Part shown: positions 9,056 to 18,409 of the stretch, one piece after another
Position numbering within the stretch: position 1 is the stretch's first letter
Layout: each line of letters begins with the position of its first letter
NCBI GenBank assembly: GCA_964648485.1
Contig: CAZYOF010000009.1
Coordinates: forward strand, 1-64,000
Direction: 5' to 3'
DNA length: 64,000 nt
From: DAIOEK01 sp964648485
GTDB taxonomy: Bacteria > Chloroflexota > Anaerolineae > Anaerolineales > Anaerolineaceae
Notes under the pieces: model-generated
The model's database searches: none
Told to the model about the DNA's origin: nothing
What the model saw: only the letters and a program-made list of their open reading frames with translations
Translations under genes and position numbers: made by a program

Positions 9056-10660
9056 TTAACCTCTTACTCGCCAGAACCAGACCATCAGTGCCAGCAAAAT
9101 GGGCAGCAAGAGACCTGATCCACAAATTGGCAAACGGGAGCGGGGCGTTTCAGGCGAGGAATCTGGTATGGCAGTTGGTTCTTCCATCTGTGCGGGCGGG
9201 GCGTTACCGGATGTTCTGCTCGCCAGATGCAGGTTATCAATTCGGATCATCCCTGTATTCTTTTCTCCATTCACAGGGCTGAAACCGAATGCGATCCCGT
9301 TTATTTCCGCATTTTTTGTAAGCGCTGTTCCTGCATTTTCTTCCCAATCTGCCCGATGGAATTCCTGCCAGCTTAATTCATATGGCACCCAAACTTCTTT
9401 CGTTACAGTCAGGGTGGATACCGGGTGAATATAAGTCTCCCGGGCATCCCCTGCTCCAACATACAGGCTCACTTCAAATTCAGCGGTGTCTGCCAGTAGA
9501 TCAAAAGCAACCGCATCAGCCATACTCCAGTCAACGGGGGGGTCAAAAAACAGCACACAGGTTGCCCAACTTTCGGGCGGGATATCATATGCGATGGCAA
9601 GTGAACCTTCACCGCTTTTTGCCATCTGGCTGTCCATCTCACAGCTAATTTGAGTCCCGCTGATTTCTCCCTTAAAAGTCTCCCACCGTAGAGTTCCACC
9701 TTCGAAATCATCAATGAGCCCTACCTGCTGCGGTGGAAGGGGTACCATCGGAGATGCTGCGGTGCTTTCGGGTAGAACTGGCGCGGATTCATTTGCGGGG
9801 GTTGCCGGTTTCGTGGATATCCACTGGTCATAAAAAAGATTCAATACCGGAATAAATTCTCGGGTGGCTTTCTGACTGCCTTCAACCGATGGATGATCAT
9901 CTCCGGATGGATAAAACAAAGTGTTACTGTTTCCGGTAACATGCTCCAGCCTGCCATCCTTCATATAATGGTGCGCATCCTGCCCGGTGAGCACATTATA
10001 GAAATCAAACACAAATACATTTCCTGTTTGGTAATCATTTTCTTTGAGCCAGTCATTGACCAGCCAGAGGTTGAATGCCCTGGCATTGGCAGCATGTGTC
10101 CGGTCAGAAAGGGGTGGCGCCGTAATGACCACAAACATTTTGTCTGGTCTGGTGGAAAAATAGGTCAGGATTTCGTTATACACATATTTCGCCCCGGCAA
10201 CCGAAAGTTCCGCGTAATCTCCGGCAGCATCATCCGGTCTGCCGGATAGGTCTGAATTGGGGAAACAGGATTTAAACAGGATGATCTGGTTTTCGCCACC
10301 CGGATCAGTTAATGTGCGCGTGTAAGATGAATGCTGACCAGTCTCTGAGAACAACGCCTGCATGTACTCATCGGTTTGGTCGCTGCGGAACCATTCCACC
10401 CAATCGGGGATATCCGTCCGGTCACCGATGGCATTGGGTCCCCATCCATAATTGGTATCGCTGACAAAGTAATTATTCTCGTCCAGCGTCCTGCCCAGGT
10501 CACCATACCCATCCGTCAGCCAGTTTTCGCCTGTGGAGTGATGGATAAAGATCAGCTTGACCGGCTGCTGCGGCTGTACGGTTCCGGCACTCTCGACAAA
10601 AATGCTGGCTGAATTAAAAAATACAGAAATGATGGATATAAAACAACACAGCATCTTCAT
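9056..10660 (-). CDS. Secreted SGNH-hydrolase-like protein with CBM-like domain and C-terminal anchor
   Basis: A 534-residue exported protein. A signal peptide is followed by a domain opening with LIFIHHSTGENWL and ending with GDDHPSVEGSQ, the Ser-block and Asp-x-x-His-like ends of SGNH/GDSL hydrolases (residues about 33-270). After a Pro/Ser linker, residues about 310-480 (LIDDFEGGTLRWETF through MIRIDNLHLAS) look like a CBM11-type carbohydrate-binding jelly roll. The C-terminus has a second linker, a hydrophobic helix and an Arg-rich tail, suggesting membrane anchoring or sorting. GGAGG lies seven bases before the ATG. Co-transcribed with the lipoprotein that follows; together a surface polysaccharide role is plausible but unproven. 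Confidence 0.75.
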   Translation of the reverse strand: MKMLCCFISIISVFFNSASIFVESAGTVQPQQPVKLIFIHHSTGENWLTDGYGDLGRTLDENNYFVSDTNYGWGPNAIGDRTDIPDWVEWFRSDQTDEYMQALFSETGQHSSYTRTLTDPGGENQIILFKSCFPNSDLSGRPDDAAGDYAELSVAGAKYVYNEILTYFSTRPDKMFVVITAPPLSDRTHAANARAFNLWLVNDWLKENDYQTGNVFVFDFYNVLTGQDAHHYMKDGRLEHVTGNSNTLFYPSGDDHPSVEGSQKATREFIPVLNLFYDQWISTKPATPANESAPVLPESTAASPMVPLPPQQVGLIDDFEGGTLRWETFKGEISGTQISCEMDSQMAKSGEGSLAIAYDIPPESWATCVLFFDPPVDWSMADAVAFDLLADTAEFEVSLYVGAGDARETYIHPVSTLTVTKEVWVPYELSWQEFHRADWEENAGTALTKNAEINGIAFGFSPVNGEKNTGMIRIDNLHLASRTSGNAPPAQMEEPTAIPDSSPETPRSRLPICGSGLLLPILLALMVWFWRVRG

Positions 10661-10886
10661 AATATCCTCCCGGTACAGACAAGGATGAAAATCATGCAGC
10701 TTTATTGGGAGTGGCTGTGTAGGTAAACGGAACCGGTTGTGGTGCGGAATTAATCCCCTGCGTATCTATATATTATCCGTGAAATATCATCTGCACAAAC
10801 GTTAATTCACACCGATACACATGAATTGTGGTTCGGCTTTTCCCCCTCACAAGTTTTATTTACAAGTGGCTTGACTTATCTCCAGA

Positions 10887-11279
10887 TTACGCGCCGGTGG
10901 GCTTTTTCTTGTGCTTCACTTTAGCCAGGTTTTCCTCCACCCTGAACAATACGATTCTTATGATCAGGTCGGTGGGGATAGGCTCCCCCAGCGGGAATTG
11001 GACCGTCCCCTTGGATAGGCGGTATTCGCTCAATTCATCTTTGAACTTTTCGATCCCGCTGGATCCCGGATTAAAACCGATATGGGTCTTATACCCGGCA
11101 AAATGGACCAGGTTACCTTGCAGGGTGAAGGTGGGGATGCCGTACGCGATCTTCTCTCCGGCATCCGGTACCAGGGATTTGATCAGACCTCGTAGTTCAT
11201 TCAGGACGGGTTGGATTTCCGGTGCTGATTGCGCTATGTATTCATCAATTGTGGATGTGTTGGTATATCTGTTATCCAT
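10887..11279 (-). CDS. DUF1801 family protein (YdhG-like)
   Basis: A 130-residue protein with the DUF1801 layout: SAPEIQPVLNELRGLIKSLVPDAGEKIAYGIPTF, then FAGYKTHIGFNPGSSGIEKF and a basic C-terminal tail (VKHKKKP). Family members include the frataxin-like iron chaperone Fra/YdhG of Bacillus, but most are uncharacterised. It sits 13 bases downstream of a small zinc-finger/helix-hairpin-helix gene on the same strand, so the two likely form one operon. Confidence 0.88.
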   Translation of the reverse strand: MDNRYTNTSTIDEYIAQSAPEIQPVLNELRGLIKSLVPDAGEKIAYGIPTFTLQGNLVHFAGYKTHIGFNPGSSGIEKFKDELSEYRLSKGTVQFPLGEPIPTDLIIRIVLFRVEENLAKVKHKKKPTGA

Positions 11280-11292
11280 TCTCTTCTTTCCT

Positions 11293-11607
11293 TTATTGGC
11301 GAAAATTCAAACCTTTTCTTCTCAATGCGTCGGCAAGGATGGGCAAAGAACTGGGACCCAACCCATGCAAAGCGAGGATTTCTTTTTCCGTGAACCGGGC
11401 AAGCTGCTCTACTGTATGGATACCCGCATTTTGCAATGCCCTCCTGGCAGGCGCGCTTAGCCCGGAAAACAATCCTTCCGCTGGCCGGTTTTCCTGTGCG
11501 CATATGGGGCAGACCGGGCAGTCGCTGCTTTTATAATAGCGATGTCCGTTTTTACAGACTCGTAAGGTTTTTGACTGGATAGTCATGGTGTCAAACTCTG
11601 GTTCCAT
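11293..11607 (-). CDS. Small zinc-ribbon plus helix-hairpin-helix (RNAP alpha-CTD-like) protein
   Basis: A 104-residue protein. The N-terminal part contains C-x-x-x-H and CPVCPIC motifs suggesting a zinc ribbon. The C-terminal part (LSAPARRALQNAGIHTVEQL through ILALHGLGPSSLPIL) is a helix-hairpin-helix unit like the C-terminal domain of RNA polymerase alpha. Proteins of this kind may bind DNA, but no function is assigned. A second ATG at 11586 is possible. Upstream partner of the DUF1801 gene, 13 bases apart. Confidence 0.78.
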   Translation of the reverse strand: MEPEFDTMTIQSKTLRVCKNGHRYYKSSDCPVCPICAQENRPAEGLFSGLSAPARRALQNAGIHTVEQLARFTEKEILALHGLGPSSLPILADALRRKGLNFRQ

Positions 11608-11939
11608 TAACTATCACTTATCATCATATTTAAATCAAAGGAAAAGGTTATACGTAAAAGAGATGCCGCAGAACTTATAGTCTGGTCTATTTACAGGTAC
11701 GATGCCTAACACGTAATGAGTGGTCTATGATTACTGAACTATGACTTAAGTACATAAGGGCAGGGAAGCTTAAAGAGTGAAAAATGCTTTTAATTGATGC
11801 CGTAAACCTTTTAGATACCCACCCGCATACGTATCGAATGAACAATTGGGTCAGGTTCGTAATATTTCCCAGTGTACTCCAAAAGGTGTTTAGTTGGATT
11901 TCTTAATTTATTAGGAACTATTTTTTCATCATATAATGA
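11608..11939. other. Intergenic stretch, nothing recognised
   Basis: AT-rich sequence of 332 bases between two minus-strand genes. I see no convincing reading frame, hairpin terminator or RNA gene. It probably holds the promoter of the zinc-ribbon/DUF1801 pair. Confidence 0.4.
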
Positions 11940-12563
11940 TCAGCTCAATAAACCTAGAATCTCTCTAAATTCATTCTCAATTTCAGCTTTGATGGGTGGT
12001 AACTCTTTTGTGAGTTTTCCCCACACTAGCTGCCATTTTTCAATTCCCATTTTATAGCTCTCTTTATTTTCTAGGGAATAAATCACAATATTGAAATCAC
12101 TCAGTGCTGTGTAAAGACTGTTAATAAAGCTGGTTACTCTTTCACAACAATCTTGCTTAAAATAAATCCGATTTTGTTCAAAAAACTCATAAAGCGTTTT
12201 TCCACTTTTGTAGGCTTCGATCCTCTTTTCGTTTTGGGTTGGCTCTCCAGCTAACTGGACAGGATTTGCTAATGAAATTGCTTTATGTTCAGCATGAACT
12301 AAAAGCATATAAAGTTCCGCTATTACTTCAGCCCGTTTAGAGTGTAAACTTAGATAACGTGTTTGATGCTCAAAAGAAGATTTTTGTAAATCTGCCTTAA
12401 ATCGTTCTAACTCCGTTTCCCGGGTTGATTTATACTTTTCAATATCACGGGACAATAACTGAGTAAAAATACTTTTTGCAACAAAACCAACAACTACAAG
12501 CACTATGGCGGTAATTGAAGAACTAGCCAAAATAGTAGTTGTTACAGTGTTCCAATCTATCAT
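11940..12563 (-). CDS. Hypothetical single-pass membrane protein with coiled coil
   Basis: A 207-residue protein. One N-terminal membrane helix (residues about 8-30) is followed by a charged, helical, probably coiled-coil segment with Lys/Glu spacing (RDIEKYKSTRETELERFKAD) and a helical C-terminal domain. Similar uncharacterised proteins occur widely in bacteria. Its flanks and codons are more AT-rich than the neighbouring genes, consistent with recent acquisition. No Shine-Dalgarno site is obvious before the ATG. Function unknown. Confidence 0.7.
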   Translation of the reverse strand: MIDWNTVTTTILASSSITAIVLVVVGFVAKSIFTQLLSRDIEKYKSTRETELERFKADLQKSSFEHQTRYLSLHSKRAEVIAELYMLLVHAEHKAISLANPVQLAGEPTQNEKRIEAYKSGKTLYEFFEQNRIYFKQDCCERVTSFINSLYTALSDFNIVIYSLENKESYKMGIEKWQLVWGKLTKELPPIKAEIENEFREILGLLS

Positions 12564-12882
12564 TTTTCGCCTAAATAATAATTTTTATTATACAAGGAGC
12601 AATTCACCTTATATTAATACGGTCTCCTGATATACTGTACCCATTCCGAAAAATTACTCAATCCAAGTAGGGTATTCTGGATCATATTTAGCTTTTCAGT
12701 ATTCAAATACAGCAAATTCTCTTACTATTTTATTCATTAACCTTTTGAAGCCCAACGATTGTGGGTGAGCAATTTCTCCCAAATTCATATAACACATCAA
12801 AAAAATCAATTTTTGAGCTTCTGATACTACTGGTTGAAGCCATCCTTCTGAACTATTTACCTAACCTATCATCTAAATTAAC
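12564..12882. other. Intergenic stretch, nothing recognised
   Basis: AT-rich gap of about 320 bases upstream of the coiled-coil protein gene. No reading frame, repeat or hairpin of note was found; it presumably carries that gene's promoter. Confidence 0.4.
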
Positions 12883-13548
12883 TCAAAGCAACACCTTATG
12901 CGCAAATTGGTCGCCATGCCCCGGATAGACGGTATTGATCCCCAAGTTATTCAACCTTCCCATACTTTCCCGGGCAGTGGAAAGATCATCCATGATGGAG
13001 TTCAACGCCGGGGTTTTGGTATTATCAAAAAGATCGCCGCAGAATAGATCCCCCGAGGCAGTCAGAACACCAATGGACCCTCTGGAATGACCGGGAAGAG
13101 AGAATACCCTGGCGTCCCAGCCGTATTCCGCCAGGCTCTGGTCATCCTCCAGGAACAAGTCAGCCTTAAAGCGTTCCTTTTTGCCAAAGCCTGTGAATAA
13201 CGGCACCAATGCGCGGATCAACGCATTCGGCTTTTTTCTATTCTCAAACATATCGCCATGCTCCCCCATGCCGGCATCCGCCTGATGCATGGCAATCTTT
13301 GCCTTGAACATGCTTCGCAGGTACGCCGCGTTGCCGCTGTGATCAAAATCACCGTGGGTCAGCAATATGAGTTTCAACATGCCCGGTTTGCATCCGGCGT
13401 CCTCCATCTGCCGGATCAATTCCCTCCGGTTGGATGAAGTTCCGGTATCGATGAGAATAAACCCACCATCCACGCGGATGAGATAGCAATTCACACTCCC
13501 TATTCCCATGGGTAGATTTAACTTAATTTGGATGTTTTGATCCGTCAT
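12883..13548 (-). CDS. MBL-fold metallo-hydrolase
   Basis: A 221-residue metallo-beta-lactamase-fold hydrolase. The metal-binding motif is LTHGDFDHSGN (a variant of HxHxDH with Asp at the second position, common in this family). It is followed by LPGHSRGSIGVL, GDLFCGDLFDN and a final YPGHGDQ. The frame is open upstream, but the ATG at 13548 has a strong GGAGGGG site two bases away and matches the usual family start. Substrate (thioester, lactone, phosphodiester) cannot be inferred. The next gene downstream on this strand is the coiled-coil protein, over 300 bases away. Confidence 0.9.
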   Translation of the reverse strand: MTDQNIQIKLNLPMGIGSVNCYLIRVDGGFILIDTGTSSNRRELIRQMEDAGCKPGMLKLILLTHGDFDHSGNAAYLRSMFKAKIAMHQADAGMGEHGDMFENRKKPNALIRALVPLFTGFGKKERFKADLFLEDDQSLAEYGWDARVFSLPGHSRGSIGVLTASGDLFCGDLFDNTKTPALNSIMDDLSTARESMGRLNNLGINTVYPGHGDQFAHKVLL

Positions 13549-13624
13549 TTCCCCTCCACATATGTTGAAATTTGTCTCCACTCCATATATACGATGAATA
13601 AGAAATATGTAGCAGTGTGATGAT

Positions 13625-14161
13625 CTAGTATTCCCAGAACCTGGGGATGATGAACGGGGTGGTTGCTTTATAATCCAGGTACCCCTGCCCGAACCGCGCT
13701 GCCAGTTCTTTCTCTTCGATATTCCTGATATACAAAATCAAGAGGGTAACGAAGATCAGCACAGTCAGAATGGCGGTGATGGAACCGATCAAGATCCCCA
13801 CCCCGCTATAGGCGCAGATCGTCCCGAATGTCATCGGGTTTCTGCATTGCCTGAACGGACCTGTGACCACCAGTTTCTGCGTGGGCATAAACGGGAGCGG
13901 GGTGCCGCTCGCGTCAAAAATCTGCACACCAATCGACCAGAGGGCATAATACCCTCCCAGTAGAATAAAAATACTGGCAAGCAGTATGTTCCCCACCCCA
14001 AAATAAAGATTTGGGAATTGAAGCAGCCTATCTATTTTGGGCAGCAGCATGATGAGTACATATGGCATCAATCCCAGGAAGAATACACCTGCAGGGATCA
14101 TCACCAGAAGCCGGCGCCGGAGAGAAAATTCCCTCTTCGCCCAATTTAGGAATCTATTCAT
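13625..14161 (-). CDS. Isoprenylcysteine carboxyl methyltransferase (ICMT/PEMT)-like membrane protein
   Basis: A 178-residue integral membrane protein with four hydrophobic segments. The C-terminal signature of the ICMT/phospholipid methyltransferase family is visible: LVVTGPFRQCRNPMTFGTICAYSG and EEKELAARFGQGYLDYKATTPF (RNP and E-x-x-L..RFG..Y..Y motifs). Family members methylate isoprenylcysteine, lipids or other substrates with SAM; the substrate here is unknown. The ATG at 14161 is preceded by GAGGG and lies 15 bases after the stop of the upstream saccharopine-dehydrogenase-like gene, so the pair is probably an operon. The longer upstream frame overlaps that gene and is rejected. Confidence 0.85.
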   Translation of the reverse strand: MNRFLNWAKREFSLRRRLLVMIPAGVFFLGLMPYVLIMLLPKIDRLLQFPNLYFGVGNILLASIFILLGGYYALWSIGVQIFDASGTPLPFMPTQKLVVTGPFRQCRNPMTFGTICAYSGVGILIGSITAILTVLIFVTLLILYIRNIEEKELAARFGQGYLDYKATTPFIIPRFWEY

Positions 14162-14175
14162 TCTGCCCTCACCAA

Positions 14176-15288
14176 TCAACTCTGCTGAATTTCCGAAGCG
14201 AAACGAATTCCCATCTTTTGCATATCCGCCATCAGGCGGACCGGTTCCGCAAAATGTCCCATCATCCACAATCCGGGCGTGGTTACGCTGCCGTCAATAT
14301 ATTGCAGCAGGGTCGCGACAACCGGGATGGCGGTTAATTCATACCCGTCTTTGTGTGAGACCTTTGCCAGCAAATCCACCCTGGCTTGATCCTTGATCCC
14401 CGTGGCGCGCACGATGAGTTCAACCCGGTAAGGTGGTTTATGGAACGTGCCCATGCTCCACCACATCAGTTTGCCCAGCGTCCGCACGGACCGGGGGAAG
14501 AGTTTGAGCAAAATCCATAAAATAGGGATCACCACCCAATCGGTCATCCAATGTGATTCGGAGATATAAAAGCCCACTTCCTTTAAAGAAGGGATCATTT
14601 CAGGGAGTTGCCTGAGTTCTTCGAAGAACATGGAATAGCAGTTTTTCACCCCGATATCATCACCAAAGTCGATTTTACGCAGGTCGTAGGCACCGGATTT
14701 TGTCCACGCACCATTTTTAAAAACCTGCGCCTGGTAGTCCTTAAACCCTTCCACCACTTCATCCACGGCTTCCGTCCAGGGCAGGTCTTTTCCCATGTTC
14801 AGGTACCCGGCGCTGATGGCAGACTCAACCACATCCAGCCTGGCTGCCGCATACCGCACCAGTGCAGAGGGCAACCCCGGGTGAAATCCGGCTTCGGTGA
14901 TAAAGCATCTTCCCGCTGTTTTGATATTTTCAGCCTGCGCGTACAGGTAAGCCAGCTTTTTGGCACTCATCTGAACATCCAGATAATCTATCCCGGCATC
15001 CAGCGCCGATTGGATGACCGTCTCGGCGTGCATGGTGGTGGGGGCAGCCACAACCACCATCGTGTTGCCCTGGAAAGCAGCAACCAGAGAAGCAGCATCT
15101 GCCGCATCTGCAAAAACCGCCGATGCACGCTTGCCGGAGAATTCATGATTGAGCTCATCCACAAATGCCTGCGATTTTTCTAACCGCCGCGCCGCGATGA
15201 CCACTCGCGCATCTGAATACTCTAGCAGATGACGAGCAATTAATTTACCGGTGTATCCGGTCCCTCCCAGGATGACAATGTCTGTCAT
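14176..15288 (-). CDS. Saccharopine dehydrogenase NADP-binding domain protein
   Basis: A 370-residue enzyme beginning with a Rossmann motif (IVILGGTGYTGKLIARHLL) and continuing with the saccharopine-dehydrogenase pattern VVVAAPTTMHAETVIQSALDAGIDYLDV and EAGFHPGLPSALVRY. The C-terminal half has a hydrophobic patch (VVIPILWILLKLF), as in membrane-associated trans-acting or saccharopine-like oxidoreductases. True lysine-pathway function is not implied. Located just before the ICMT-like gene; a joint role in lipid or small-molecule modification is possible. A GGAG site lies upstream of the ATG. Confidence 0.88.
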   Translation of the reverse strand: MTDIVILGGTGYTGKLIARHLLEYSDARVVIAARRLEKSQAFVDELNHEFSGKRASAVFADAADAASLVAAFQGNTMVVVAAPTTMHAETVIQSALDAGIDYLDVQMSAKKLAYLYAQAENIKTAGRCFITEAGFHPGLPSALVRYAAARLDVVESAISAGYLNMGKDLPWTEAVDEVVEGFKDYQAQVFKNGAWTKSGAYDLRKIDFGDDIGVKNCYSMFFEELRQLPEMIPSLKEVGFYISESHWMTDWVVIPILWILLKLFPRSVRTLGKLMWWSMGTFHKPPYRVELIVRATGIKDQARVDLLAKVSHKDGYELTAIPVVATLLQYIDGSVTTPGLWMMGHFAEPVRLMADMQKMGIRFASEIQQS

Positions 15289-15388
15289 AACACGCTCCTA
15301 TCTGATGGATGCTTTCAACCGGTAATTCAACCGATATGTAATCAATCAAAATAATCCAATTACATTTACTTCAACGAACAGGTAGAAT

Positions 15389-16165
15389 TCATTCCAATTT
15401 GCGTCGTAATTGCAGAAAGTAATCTGGTGAGTATTTTATATGACTGCCATACCAGGAGAATTTTTTTCCGTCCACCAGCACAACTTTTGTATCAGGGTGA
15501 TGTTGTTTCATTTGTTCAATGTCGCGGTCTTTAAATGGATAAGGTTCAGAAGACAGAAGAATAATCTCACATTCAGCCAGATCTGCAAAATCTACAACGG
15601 GATAACGCTCATAACTGGAGAATACATTCTCAAAACCACACTGGCGCAGCATCGAATGGATAAATGTCCCTGAACCTGCCGCCATCCATGGGTTCTTCCA
15701 GATCATATACGCCGCCTTGAGCGGGGTAAACACGGGCAGATTCAGAAAACCTTGGGTAATTTGCTGGATCAGATCCCCGGCGGCACTATTCCGATCTGTT
15801 ATCTGACCGATTGTTTGTATCAAGTCACTCACATCCTCCAGGTTGACTACATCACCAATCCAGACAGGAAGTATTTTTTGGAGGGAGTGAATGTCGCCTG
15901 CTGAATTTTCTTCTTTACTGCCTAAAATGAAATCGGGTTTTAAATCAATGATCTTTTGATTATCCAGGTTTTTAACTCCCCCGATTCGGGTAACAGCATT
16001 GGATATTTTTGCGGGTAATTCACAATACGATGTGACCCTCACAAGGTTGTCCCCTAAATCAAGGTCCAGCAACAATTCTGTTAAAGATGGAACCAGAGAA
16101 ATGATCCTTTGCGGGGTATGGATCAGTTCAATATCATTCCCCATCTGATCATGGTAAATTGTCAT
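15389..16165 (-). CDS. BtuF/helical-backbone metal-receptor-like binding protein lacking a signal peptide
   Basis: A 258-residue protein of the TroA/BtuF-like fold: RIISLVPSLTELLLDLDLGDNLVRVT, then KPDFILGSKEEN, LPVWIGDVVNLEDV, a linking helix near residues 110-140, and a C-terminal lobe. BtuF-type proteins normally carry a signal peptide and deliver cobalamin or metal chelates to an ABC importer. Here the mature-like sequence begins directly at the N-terminus and no importer genes are nearby, so it is either cytoplasmic or an orphan. It follows the YhiN-type flavoprotein by 19 bases, probably in the same transcript. Confidence 0.82.
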   Translation of the reverse strand: MTIYHDQMGNDIELIHTPQRIISLVPSLTELLLDLDLGDNLVRVTSYCELPAKISNAVTRIGGVKNLDNQKIIDLKPDFILGSKEENSAGDIHSLQKILPVWIGDVVNLEDVSDLIQTIGQITDRNSAAGDLIQQITQGFLNLPVFTPLKAAYMIWKNPWMAAGSGTFIHSMLRQCGFENVFSSYERYPVVDFADLAECEIILLSSEPYPFKDRDIEQMKQHHPDTKVVLVDGKKFSWYGSHIKYSPDYFLQLRRKLE

Positions 16166-16184
16166 GATTTCATCCAGGTGCCAA

Positions 16185-17405
16185 TTATTCTATTCGGGAT
16201 GCCGCCATCCCTGCCAGCGAACCACTGCTGAAGGCATACTGCAGATTGTACCCGCCGCACGGTCCTACCACATCCAGCGTCTCACCGGTCAGGAACAATC
16301 CAGGCACCAGCCGCGACTCCAGTGTGAGCGGATCCACTTCCGTGACCGGCACACCCCCCGCTGAAACCTGGCAGTATTCAAAACCGCGCGTCCCCTGCAC
16401 AGGCAAACGGATATCCTGCAGCGCCCTGGTCATCTTCTCAATCGCTTGATCATTTAGCGCTTCCAGGCAGATATCTTCGGGCAAGCCAAGGTATTTTACG
16501 AGTACATCTACCACTCTCGGGGCAAAAAATGCGGTCAGAAAAACCCGCAGAGAAGTGCTTGTTGCCCGTTTCCCCATGAATAAACGATCGTACTCCTCCT
16601 GGAAGAACGTCAACAGGTTGAGTGAAAGTTCCATTTTGGAACCATCATGCGCAGACACCTGATGGCTGATATCCATCACCGCCGGACCGTTCAGCCCCCA
16701 TTTCGTGAAGATCAGGTTGCCGCGTGCTTCTGCCAGGCGTTGCCCATCCTTCCACAGGGTAACCCCCACATCGAGCCGCATCCCCTCGAGGCGGTGTAGT
16801 TTCATGGTATCCACCAGCAGGGGAGCCAGCGCCGGGCGCAGCGGTAGCACCATATGCCCCAGAGATTCCAGCACTGAAAATAACTCACCTCTGGATCCCA
16901 GATTGGGATACGCTTTCCCCCCGGCAGAGACCACCACACGGTCAAAAACCTGGCTTTGCGCAACATCGGGTTGTTTGTACTGAACTGTGAATCCATTTTG
17001 CATCAGGCTGATGTTTTGGACCTGCGCAGACTCGATCAGTTTTACACCTGCCTGGTTCAGGGCGCTGGAAAGGGTTTCCACCACCGAGGCGGCAGAATCG
17101 GAGAGCGGGTAATACCATCCATCAGATGTCTTGGTTACCGGGATACCCAGATCTGCCAGCGAATTTAATAAATCAGATACACCGAAGCGGTTCAGCAGGG
17201 TGTCCATCCACTGCGGATCAGCGCAGGTATAAGCGGAGGGAGCGGTGGCATCATTGGTGATATTGCAGCGTCCACTGCCCGTCACCAGCAATTTGCGTCC
17301 GATCGCCGGGTTCCGCTCAAACAGGGTTACGTCCGCCCCGTTCTTCGCCGCGTATAGCGCCGCAAAAATACCTGAAGCTCCCGCCCCAATGACTGCTATT
17401 TTCAT
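16185..17405 (-). CDS. YhiN/HI0933-family NAD(P)/FAD-dependent oxidoreductase
   Basis: A 406-residue flavoprotein. The N-terminus MKIAVIGAGASGIFAAL is a dinucleotide-binding fold, followed by LFERNPAIGRKLLVTGSGRCNITND, the hallmark of the HI0933/YhiN family. The C-terminus has GLFLTGETLDVVGPCGGYNLQYAFSSG, the usual closing FAD-contact motif. The reaction catalysed by the family is not firmly established. An ATG seven codons upstream (17426) is possible, but the family start matches 17405. Likely co-transcribed with the metal-receptor-like gene downstream. Confidence 0.92.
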   Translation of the reverse strand: MKIAVIGAGASGIFAALYAAKNGADVTLFERNPAIGRKLLVTGSGRCNITNDATAPSAYTCADPQWMDTLLNRFGVSDLLNSLADLGIPVTKTSDGWYYPLSDSAASVVETLSSALNQAGVKLIESAQVQNISLMQNGFTVQYKQPDVAQSQVFDRVVVSAGGKAYPNLGSRGELFSVLESLGHMVLPLRPALAPLLVDTMKLHRLEGMRLDVGVTLWKDGQRLAEARGNLIFTKWGLNGPAVMDISHQVSAHDGSKMELSLNLLTFFQEEYDRLFMGKRATSTSLRVFLTAFFAPRVVDVLVKYLGLPEDICLEALNDQAIEKMTRALQDIRLPVQGTRGFEYCQVSAGGVPVTEVDPLTLESRLVPGLFLTGETLDVVGPCGGYNLQYAFSSGSLAGMAASRIE

Positions 17406-17457
17406 GATTCGATTATACCGGAGCATTCTAGGAATGGTTTATTCAATACGAGCGGCT

Positions 17458-18273
17458 CTATTTCCCCAGCCTAAAGTGCAGAATATATTGGATTTTCATC
17501 AGGTTCGAGATCCAACCGGCAAACCTCACATTGGGTTTTATCCGGCTGTCTTTGAAGTAATACAGGGTGTTCAAAATACCAAAGCGCTCATCCCATGCCA
17601 GAATATCACGGGTATGCGCCAACCCCCAGGTGAGGTAAGAGCTTTCATCCATCCCGGCATTTTTTAAGACCATCCTGTTTGCTGTTTTCACCCCCATGGG
17701 GGAGCAGACATCAAAGATGATCTCGCACCCGGGGAATTTATCTGCCAACCGGATCAGGAATTTCTTTATCTCAGCCTCTGAAAAATAGTAGAACACCCCG
17801 CATGACATGAAGAATACTCCATCTCGAACACTGATTTCATCCAGCCAGCCTTCCTCAAGGAAGGAGGAGGCGAGCATCTTCGCGCGGTCTGTCTCAGGGA
17901 TAAACTGCCTGCGTAAGGCGATAGCGTCTGGCAGGTCGAGGTCGTACCATAGCAGGGAGCCGTTATCCACCCGGCTAAAGGTGGTATCCAGACCGCAGCC
18001 GATATTCACCACCGTTCCCCGTGGATGCACCTGAAGAAATTGACGGATCGCCTCATCCACCAGCGTGCAACGCTGGATCCATGCGATTTGTGTCAATGCG
18101 CTCATTTTCTCAGCGAGCGGAGAAAAATCAAAATCTACTTTCTCTATCACTTCCACTGCTTTATGATCAACCAGCATCGGATCCGCCTTCGCGGTTTCCT
18201 GTGCCCTGCCCCATAAAGGCAGGAAAAGTGTACGCTGAATACTGCCTAAATCAATCTTAATCTTTTCTGTCAT
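17458..18273 (-). CDS. Class I SAM-dependent methyltransferase, LCM/PPM1-like
   Basis: A 271-residue methyltransferase of the leucine carboxyl methyltransferase/Tcmp type. The SAM-binding motif is TVVNIGCGLDTTFSRVD, preceded by RCTLVDEAIRQFLQVHPRGT and followed by WYDLDLPDAIALRRQF and GVFFMSCGVFYYF. Members methylate carboxyl or hydroxyl groups of small molecules, often in secondary metabolism, but no such cluster is present here. It is on the same strand as the YhiN-like gene, with about 50 bases between. Confidence 0.88.
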   Translation of the reverse strand: MTEKIKIDLGSIQRTLFLPLWGRAQETAKADPMLVDHKAVEVIEKVDFDFSPLAEKMSALTQIAWIQRCTLVDEAIRQFLQVHPRGTVVNIGCGLDTTFSRVDNGSLLWYDLDLPDAIALRRQFIPETDRAKMLASSFLEEGWLDEISVRDGVFFMSCGVFYYFSEAEIKKFLIRLADKFPGCEIIFDVCSPMGVKTANRMVLKNAGMDESSYLTWGLAHTRDILAWDERFGILNTLYYFKDSRIKPNVRFAGWISNLMKIQYILHFRLGK

Positions 18274-18409
18274 AACCCACCACTAATCATCTTACAAACA
18301 AGCAGGATAAAATATCTAAAATAAATATTTTTAAACCAAATAACTTCAAATTACATATATTTATACGTAATGAACTCTAATAGGATGCAAGCAATACAAC
18401 GCGCAAGGT

